A stretch of DNA of 40,608 nt, from assembly GCA_026417625.1 (NCBI GenBank), contig JAOACW010000013.1, positions 1 through 40,608 of the forward strand, given 5' to 3'. Numbering within the stretch: the first letter of the stretch is position 1; every line of letters starts with the position of its first letter. Below are positions 36,176 through 40,608 of this stretch, one piece after another. The stretch comes from Syntrophales bacterium. GTDB lineage: Bacteria > Desulfobacterota > Syntrophia > Syntrophales > UBA8958. The translations under genes and the position numbers were made by a program. The notes under the pieces were generated by a model. The model was not told the origin of the DNA. It worked only from the letters and a program-made list of their open reading frames with translations, and ran no database searches.

Positions 36176-36231
36176 GCCCGCTTTTAGTTAAATTTGGAGT
36201 TTCATTCCAAGTTTCCCAATTTTCAGCGGGC
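36176..36231 (-). repeat. Inverted repeat before the DUF2232 start
   Basis: GCCCGCT and AGCGGGC arms, 42 bases apart (36176-36182 and 36225-36231), with a smaller TTGGA/TCCAA pair between them. On the minus strand the structure lies between rpsR and DUF2232 and ends two bases before the ATG. It could limit readthrough translation of the membrane protein. The arms are only 7 bp. Confidence 0.35.
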
Positions 36232-36246
36232 TAAAAATAACCTTAT

Positions 36247-36510
36247 TCAGCCTTCCCTTATTATGAAAGGAAGCAGTGCTAAGATCCTGGCTCTTTTTAT
36301 AGCAACAGTTAGGTTTCGCTGATGCTTGGCACAGTTACCTGTGATGCGCCGGGGCATAATCTTGCCTCGTTCAGTGATAAATTCTTTCAGAATGGTAGGG
36401 TTTTTATAATCTATCTTGATGTTGGAATCCGTACAGAAGCGACAGAATTTCCTCCTATGGAAATACTTCTTTTGGACTTTTGTTTGTTTCGCTGCTTTGG
36501 CGTTGGTCAC
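36247..36510 (-). CDS. rpsR: Ribosomal protein bS18
   Basis: Small-subunit protein that pairs with S6. The 87-residue protein has the S18 core [19 protein letters not shown] and [42 protein letters not shown] keeps two cysteines (CRFC) and a later C/H pair (NCAKH), the zinc-binding form of S18. Translation starts at GTG 36510 with GGAGG six bases upstream. Confidence 0.96.
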   Translation of the reverse strand: MTNAKAAKQTKVQKKYFHRRKFCRFCTDSNIKIDYKNPTILKEFITERGKIMPRRITGNCAKHQRNLTVAIKRARILALLPFIIREG

Positions 36511-36550
36511 GATTTTCCTCCATTAATTCTCTATTTTAAAAGACTTTGTT

Positions 36551-36967
36551 TTAACCTTCAAGCGGGGGAGATGTTTTTTGTTGAACCCTAGCGATTGTGG
36601 CTTCTTCTTTTACGCCGATTGGTTCAGTCTTTTCCGAAATATTACTCGACAGATCTTTCTGTATGGAGTTACTGTCAAAGCGATCTTCTGTTCTTACTGT
36701 GATGAACCTGAGTATCCGTTCGTCAATCTTAAAGTTTCTTTCTAGTTCCTTAGGAACTATAGGTTGACCTGCATAGTCCAATAATACGTAATAGCCCCTC
36801 AGATGCTTTCTAATTTCATAGGCCAATTTTTTCCTTCCCCATCGTTCAACATTAATGGGGACCCCCTTTTTTTCTTGGATGATTCCAATATAGTTATCAA
36901 TTATGTTTTGAATCTCTTCGTCAGAAAGGTCTGCGTTAATAACAAAAACGGTTTCGTACCTTCTCAA
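36551..36967 (-). CDS. rpsF: Ribosomal protein bS6 with C-terminal extension
   Basis: Small-subunit protein. The ferredoxin-like S6 fold covers residues 1 to about 95: RRYETVFVINADLSDEEI, NVERWGRKKLAYEIRKHLRG and YYVLLDYAG. About 40 extra residues follow, rich in Ser, Glu, Lys and Gln, ending QQKTSPPLEG; such tails vary among species. Translation begins at TTG 36967, with GGAGG six bases upstream. It is the first gene of the operon, preceded by a likely S6:S18 leader. Confidence 0.95.
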   Translation of the reverse strand: MRRYETVFVINADLSDEEIQNIIDNYIGIIQEKKGVPINVERWGRKKLAYEIRKHLRGYYVLLDYAGQPIVPKELERNFKIDERILRFITVRTEDRFDSNSIQKDLSSNISEKTEPIGVKEEATIARVQQKTSPPLEG

Positions 36968-36974
36968 GGTTATC

Positions 36975-37019
36975 CTCCTTTCGGCTCTATAGTCCAGGTA
37001 GTAAACCTGAACAAGGAGT
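36975..37019 (-). promoter_or_regulatory. Likely S6:S18 autoregulatory leader of rpsF
   Basis: On the minus strand CTCCTT (37018-37013) pairs with AAGGAG (36980-36975), which is the ribosome-binding site itself. Inside, CAGG/CCTG forms a hairpin and a CCG (36984-36982) sits unpaired next to the outer stem. Known S6:S18 leader motifs have a CCG bulge mimicking the 16S rRNA site of the protein pair. Binding would close the ribosome-binding site. The fold was done by eye. Confidence 0.6.
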
Positions 37020-37072
37020 CTTTGTTATTTTAGTTTTGAGAGCGGTCCTCTACCATAAGTTCCATTTCAAAA

Positions 37073-37112
37073 TCAAGTTCAAATGATAAGTTTTTACAAT
37101 CTGAGAACTTGA
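37073..37112. repeat. Inverted repeat in the rpsF/small-gene divergent region
   Basis: Perfect 8-bp arms TCAAGTTC (37073-37080) and GAACTTGA (37105-37112), 24 bases apart, between rpsF and the divergent 58-residue gene. It may be an operator or chance. No convincing promoter boxes were found in this gap. Confidence 0.3.
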
Positions 37113-37179
37113 TATTCTATGTTGAGTGATGTAAGTAGAACTCTTAAAGCTTAAAGAAAACGGAGAGGGGAACGGTGAC

Positions 37180-37356
37180 ATGGCTACAGTGATGCCGGAA
37201 AGTGAGGGAGTTAAAAAAGCAATAAAATGGATATCTGCGTGTATAGAAGAGGATAGCAGCCAATCTCTCAACAAGCTTATTGAGAAAGCTGCACTCCAAT
37301 TTGATCTTTCCCCATTGGAGACGGATTTCCTTTTTAATTTTTTTAAGAAACGATAG
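37180..37356 (+). CDS. Small 58-residue protein, unrecognised
   Basis: ATG to TAG frame of 58 codons with GGAGAGGGG nine bases upstream, the best ribosome-binding site in this area. The product is soluble and amphipathic-helical: EGVKKAIKWISACIEED, LNKLIEKAALQFDLSP, then ETDFLFNFFKKR. It looks like a single helical domain. I recall short proteins of this style (DLSP...E..FL..F pattern) in Deltaproteobacteria but cannot name a family. No membrane span or metal motif. A longer minus-strand frame over the same bases has no ribosome-binding site and poor protein character. Confidence 0.7.
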   Translation: MATVMPESEGVKKAIKWISACIEEDSSQSLNKLIEKAALQFDLSPLETDFLFNFFKKR

Positions 37357-37427
37357 TTTTGTACACTCAATTTGGTGGTCTGTAGTCCATCATAGATGTG
37401 GTTTTGGACTTAAAAATATACGTCTGT

Positions 37428-38501
37428 TTATTCGTACTCCGCTACCTTTTCTTCACCTGACAAAACTCTAAGGCCCCCTTCGGCGAGGGCTTGCATTTCA
37501 TCCTCTCCGGGAAAGACAAAGACGGGTGCAATAAATTTCACTCGATCTTCAATCCAGTTGATGAGCATGGAAGAATGGGCTAACCCACCTGTAATTACTA
37601 TGGCTTCGAGTTCCCCTTTTAAAACTGTGGCCATGGCCCCGATGTCTTTTGCAATCTGGTAAGCCATAGCCTCGTATATGAGTTTTGCCTTCTCATCTCC
37701 TTTGGAGATCATTTCTTCTATTTTTTGGGCGTCGTTGGTTCCGAGGTAAGCGGTAAGCCCTCCCCGTCCAACCAGGTAACTTTCTAATTGTTTTTTTTCG
37801 TATTTGCCCGAAAAGGCTAGATTTATAAGCTCTAAAGAGGGCAAGCCCCCGGCCCTTTCAGGTGTAAAGGGTCCCTCTGAAAGACCGTGGGTGCAATCGA
37901 TAACTTCTCCTTTTCTGTGTGCTCCAATGGTTATACCTCCACCGATGTGTGCCACCACACAGTTAATTTCCTCATATCTTTTCCCCAGTTGCTTTGCCAG
38001 GCGTCTTGCCGCTGCTTTCTGGTTTAAAGCGTGAAATGCGCTTTTCCTTTCCACTTCGGGAATGCCCGAGATCCTGGCAATGGGTTGGAATTCATCTGTG
38101 CTTGGTGCATCAATTACAATCGCCGGCTTTCCCGTTTTCTCGGATAAACGGAGTGCCATTGCTGGTCCTAGTGCTGAGGGGTGTTTACCGTATTTCCCCT
38201 CTATGAGGTCTGAACACATTTTTTCATTTATGCGGTATGCCCCAGCTGGAGATGGTTTCCCCAGTCCTCCACGACTGACTATCAGATCAATTTCCTCTGG
38301 TGGAATCCCTTTTGTTAGAATAAAGTTGATAACGTCTTCTTCTCTTCGAGGTAGCTGGTCCTCAAGGGTGGAAAATTTTGATAGCTCTTCGGCTGTATAA
38401 CGTATGGTGTCCACAGCGATTGCCTTTTCACCTTTGAAGATGGCTACTTTTGTTGACGTAGAACCAACGTTGATGACTAACAGTTTTTTTGCAGGCTCCA
38501 T
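37428..38501 (-). CDS. buk: Butyrate kinase (acetate/butyrate kinase family)
   Basis: Converts butyryl-phosphate (or a related acyl-phosphate) plus ADP into the acid and ATP. The ASKHA-fold protein has the first phosphate loop INVGSTSTKVAIF at its N-terminus, VSRGGLGKPSPAGAY, then VAHIGGGITIGAHRKGEVID and ITGGLAHSSMLINWI. ATG 38501 has GGAGG eight bases upstream; the ATG at 38516 directly abuts the preceding stop without one. The result is 357 residues, matching the family. It is the last gene after two phosphate acyltransferase genes, giving a complete acyl-CoA to ATP route. Confidence 0.92.
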   Translation of the reverse strand: MEPAKKLLVINVGSTSTKVAIFKGEKAIAVDTIRYTAEELSKFSTLEDQLPRREEDVINFILTKGIPPEEIDLIVSRGGLGKPSPAGAYRINEKMCSDLIEGKYGKHPSALGPAMALRLSEKTGKPAIVIDAPSTDEFQPIARISGIPEVERKSAFHALNQKAAARRLAKQLGKRYEEINCVVAHIGGGITIGAHRKGEVIDCTHGLSEGPFTPERAGGLPSLELINLAFSGKYEKKQLESYLVGRGGLTAYLGTNDAQKIEEMISKGDEKAKLIYEAMAYQIAKDIGAMATVLKGELEAIVITGGLAHSSMLINWIEDRVKFIAPVFVFPGEDEMQALAEGGLRVLSGEEKVAEYE

Positions 38502-38516
38502 GAGTATGTCCTCCAT

Positions 38517-39410
38517 TCAGGCGATGAGGGCTGCAAGGGCAAGCTCAACAACTCTGTTTTCTTGTGAAACGAATGGTACATTGAGAACCACAGGTTTTAA
38601 AGATCCAAGTAGTACACCAGCGGTCTGCATTCTTCCAAAATATACTAACGCTTCGGCGAGTAAATAGCCAGTGTCGATTTCAGGAAGAATATATATATCA
38701 ACATTACCGGTTACAGGGCTATCTACCCCTTTGCGCGCAGCAGCTTCTTTACTAAGGGCACAGTCTATATCTAAAGGACCCTCTATTATGGCACTGCCAA
38801 ACTGACGTCTTTCTCCCATTTTGGAAAGTATAGCCGCGTCAATGGTAGAAGGTATGTTGGGGTTTACCTGCTCTATTGAAGAAAGGATCGCTACGTTGGG
38901 TTTTTCCATACCTAAGAGCCGGGCGAGTTTCAGTGCATTTTGAAGTATTTGTTGTTTTTCAACGAGGGTTGGTTCGTTGTTTATGAACGTATCGGTAACA
39001 ATGATAAGTTTTTCTCTTTTCAAAAGTGAAAAAACTGATGCGTAACTTAATATAGTGCCCTTTTGAGCCAATTTGGTATCTTTTCCAAGAACTGTTTCGA
39101 AAAAATCACCGTTGTTGTTTTCACCCTGTATTAAAGCATAACCATTGTTATTTAAAACCAGTTCTATGCCCTGGGCAACAGCCTCATGTTTGGTGCCTGT
39201 TACTTCATAAGCGACTTTATCTGAGGGTAGTGAAGAGGCCACAGAGCTTATCAGACGGGATTCCCCCAGCAGGAGAACTTTGGATACGATGTTTTCTGAA
39301 ATTGCATTACGTAAGACAGGAATATCCGATTCACCTGGATTTGCTAAAACTGCACAGCTCAAAGGTTTTTTCTTTGCTGATATAATTAGGTCTGCAAAAG
39401 TTTTTATCAT
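38517..39410 (-). CDS. ptb: Phosphate acyltransferase, phosphotransbutyrylase-like (copy 1)
   Basis: Member of the phosphate acetyl/butyryltransferase family, exchanging CoA and phosphate on short acyl groups. The 297-residue protein includes YALIQGENNNGDFFETVL, IIVTDTFINNEPTLVEKQQI, PNVAILSSIEQVNPNIPSTIDA and the C-terminal phosphate-binding region VDIYILPEIDTGYLLAEALVYFG-like segment. Start ATG 39410 has GGAGG 9-10 bases upstream and directly abuts the stop of copy 2. Substrate (butyryl, isobutyryl or other) cannot be read from sequence. Confidence 0.85.
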   Translation of the reverse strand: MIKTFADLIISAKKKPLSCAVLANPGESDIPVLRNAISENIVSKVLLLGESRLISSVASSLPSDKVAYEVTGTKHEAVAQGIELVLNNNGYALIQGENNNGDFFETVLGKDTKLAQKGTILSYASVFSLLKREKLIIVTDTFINNEPTLVEKQQILQNALKLARLLGMEKPNVAILSSIEQVNPNIPSTIDAAILSKMGERRQFGSAIIEGPLDIDCALSKEAAARKGVDSPVTGNVDIYILPEIDTGYLLAEALVYFGRMQTAGVLLGSLKPVVLNVPFVSQENRVVELALAALIA

Positions 39411-40334
39411 TTATCCTACCTCCCCTTCCATTCTGCTCGCAAGGGACACACACATCGCCAATTGCTGTACAATGTTGTCCGCCGTATCAGCTCTTGATGG
39501 TATACACACAGGACCTCTGGAGGTAGCGACTAGAGAACTCCGGGTCACATCGAGGAAAAAATCGAGTTTACATATCACATTTCCTGTATCCAGCCTGGGC
39601 ATTAGTAATATGTGAGGTATCTCGTTCAGGTTAATGCGACTGTAGTCCACATGTTCCTGAGAAGATCCCATGAAAATCTCCGTGAAGGATGTCACAGGAA
39701 TTATTTCACAGGGTCCGAATACTCCTTCTGTAGCCATTTTCTTTAGCTCTTCAGCGTCGATATAGGAGGTGAGCTTACCCCCAACAAAGGGTCTCTGACC
39801 GGAAAGAACGGCAATTTTTGGTTTTGGATAACCCAACAAGCGGTATACAAATACGGCATTCTTAACAAGGTCAACTTTTGTTTTCAAATCAGGTCTTATA
39901 TTAACGCCAGTATCGGTGAAAATTACCAAATGATCTACGCCCGGTATTTCCCAAAAAGTAAGCACGCTCACCTTCATACCTGATGAGATCTTGGCTTCAT
40001 TGCGGATAATGGCTCTGTAAATGTAGGAAGTGGGTATTTGCCCTTTGCCTGCTATAGGTACAGCACCGGAAAATAGCATTTCAATACCCAAATCTGCGAT
40101 GTTCTGTGGATCTTCTGCATGTATTTTCTGAAAAGCATCTATACTGAAACCAATTTTTTCGGCCATGATGGCTATTTTACGTTCGTTGCCTACGAGGATC
40201 GGTTCAACGTATCCAAGTTCATGACTCTTTTTCACAGCTTTCATGAATTCTTCGTCTTCAGGAGCAAGGACTGCCAGTTTCTTAGGCCCTTTTTCTCCGG
40301 CCTCAGTCTCAAAGTCTTTAAGCGCTCTGATCAT
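39411..40334 (-). CDS. Phosphate acyltransferase, phosphotransbutyrylase-like (copy 2)
   Basis: A second, clearly different member of the same family (about 307 residues). Family traits are [23 protein letters not shown] at the N-terminus (Rossmann-like), [21 protein letters not shown] in place of the usual VTD loop, [11 protein letters not shown], and [18 protein letters not shown] near the C-terminus. It is only loosely alike to copy 1, so it is not a recent duplicate; the two may form a hetero-oligomer or use different acyl groups. ATG 40334 has GAGG nine bases upstream; ATG 40349 is possible. It is the first gene of the ptb-ptb-buk operon. Confidence 0.75.
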   Translation of the reverse strand: MIRALKDFETEAGEKGPKKLAVLAPEDEEFMKAVKKSHELGYVEPILVGNERKIAIMAEKIGFSIDAFQKIHAEDPQNIADLGIEMLFSGAVPIAGKGQIPTSYIYRAIIRNEAKISSGMKVSVLTFWEIPGVDHLVIFTDTGVNIRPDLKTKVDLVKNAVFVYRLLGYPKPKIAVLSGQRPFVGGKLTSYIDAEELKKMATEGVFGPCEIIPVTSFTEIFMGSSQEHVDYSRINLNEIPHILLMPRLDTGNVICKLDFFLDVTRSSLVATSRGPVCIPSRADTADNIVQQLAMCVSLASRMEGEVG

Positions 40335-40373
40335 CCTTATTAACCTCATTTTTTGCCGATTCTACTGGAAAAA

Positions 40374-40379
40374 ATTATA
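40374..40379 (-). promoter_or_regulatory. -10 box of the ptb-buk operon
   Basis: A perfect TATAAT on the minus strand 25 bases before ATG 40349. At 17-base spacing the -35 position is AGACCA, far from consensus, which fits a promoter needing an activator such as the adjacent LysR protein. Confidence 0.45.
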
Positions 40380-40406
40380 GAAGTAAAATATATTATTGGT
40401 CTACAA

Positions 40407-40427
40407 TTGATATCCATAAAATATCAA
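40407..40427. promoter_or_regulatory. Candidate LysR-type operator
   Basis: Perfect dyad TTGATAT-N7-ATATCAA. It contains the T-N11-A spacing of LysR-type binding boxes. It ends two bases before the LysR start codon and lies 28 bases upstream of the ptb -10 box, so it could serve both autoregulation and activation. Confidence 0.55.
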
Positions 40428-40429
40428 AT

Positions 40430-40608
40430 ATGGAATTGAGACATCTACGTTACTTTATCGCCGTTGCGGAAGAACTTCATTTTGGCAGGGCTTCCAAGAG
40501 GTTAAACATATGTCAACCACCCTTAAGTCAGCAGATAAGGCGTCTCGAAGAGGAGATAGGTGTACAACTTCTGTATCGAAATAGACGCAATGTGGAACTA
40601 ACTCCGGC
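40430..40608 (+). CDS. LysR family transcriptional regulator, N-terminal part (runs off right edge)
   Basis: The 59 codons visible form a LysR winged helix-turn-helix: [20 protein letters not shown], then [20 protein letters not shown] and [19 protein letters not shown]. The effector-binding domain is beyond the window. The gene is divergent from the ptb-ptb-buk operon, the usual arrangement for a LysR protein and its target. There is no clear ribosome-binding site before ATG 40430 because the dyad occupies that position. The ligand is unknown. Confidence 0.9.
   Translation, partial: MELRHLRYFIAVAEELHFGRASKRLNICQPPLSQQIRRLEEEIGVQLLYRNRRNVELTP

Noticed and set aside
37050-37370. A 106-codon minus-strand frame over the small-gene region
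   Set aside because: It is the antisense of the better-supported 58-residue plus-strand gene, with no ribosome-binding site and low-complexity Ser/Phe/Leu composition.
1-40608. CRISPR array, prophage, integrase or insertion sequence
   Set aside because: No regularly spaced direct repeats, transposase or integrase motifs, or terminal inverted repeats were found; most of the window is standard core genes.

Overview
The window reads as chromosomal core sequence of an anaerobic, Gram-negative bacterium of the former Deltaproteobacteria (Desulfobacterota, Syntrophia-like). This placement is inferred from gene order and protein style, not from a marker gene. The supports are the order ispE, tRNA-Gln, prs, rplY, pth with ychF nearby; a membrane pyrophosphatase; a siroheme/heme operon with a fused methyltransferase and uroporphyrinogen-III synthase; a GAF-type sigma-54 activator; an EF-G paralogue outside the str operon; and a phosphotransbutyrylase/butyrate-kinase operon. 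Base composition looks even, and I see no intact insertion sequence, prophage, integrase, CRISPR array or rRNA.

Layout. Positions 1-2844 (minus) hold sbcD and the first half of sbcC, which runs off the left edge just past its zinc hook. Positions 2845-3400 are a gene-poor gap with a frameshifted remnant and the terminator of tRNA-Phe (3401-3476, minus). Then come an RDD membrane protein, rsmE and prmA (minus). Divergent from them, a tight plus-strand tetrapyrrole operon runs from 5790 to 11065: sirC-like dehydrogenase, CcsA/HemX-like protein, hemA, hemC, and fused SUMT-HemD. Malate dehydrogenase follows. Two membrane-protein genes (bactofilin-like/TM and DedA) lie on the minus strand to 13556.

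Positions 13733-20233 (plus) carry a GerMN lipoprotein-like gene, an EF-G paralogue, a TrkA-N potassium channel, a lone cyclic-nucleotide-binding protein and a GAF-GAF-AAA-Fis sigma-54 activator. The last four are nearly overlapping. The 500-base gap after the activator is the most unusual stretch in the window. It has phased inverted half-sites, a near-perfect -24/-12 promoter, a possible 30-residue Cys-rich peptide, several hairpins and a strong terminator, so it looks like a sigma-54-driven small RNA or micropeptide gene that the adjacent activator may control.

From 20733 to 32335 everything is on the minus strand: ychF with its own promoter, then a long operon read as dacZ-like diadenylate cyclase, clpB, htpX, DUF1844, ispE, tRNA-Gln, prs, rplY, pth and hppA, ending at a strong terminator. 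A divergent rpoH-type sigma factor starts at 32506, so a heat-shock sigma factor sits beside two classic heat-shock genes. Next is the replication/translation operon rpsF-rpsR-DUF2232-rplI-dnaB (minus), with a likely S6:S18 autoregulatory leader in front of rpsF. A conserved-looking 58-residue gene is divergent from it at 37180.

The right end holds two tandem phosphate acyltransferase (ptb-type) genes and butyrate kinase (minus). A partial LysR regulator is divergent from them, with a perfect dyad in the shared intergenic region. Together this last block suggests acyl-CoA to acyl-phosphate to acid substrate-level phosphorylation, with the membrane pyrophosphatase adding energy conservation from PPi.
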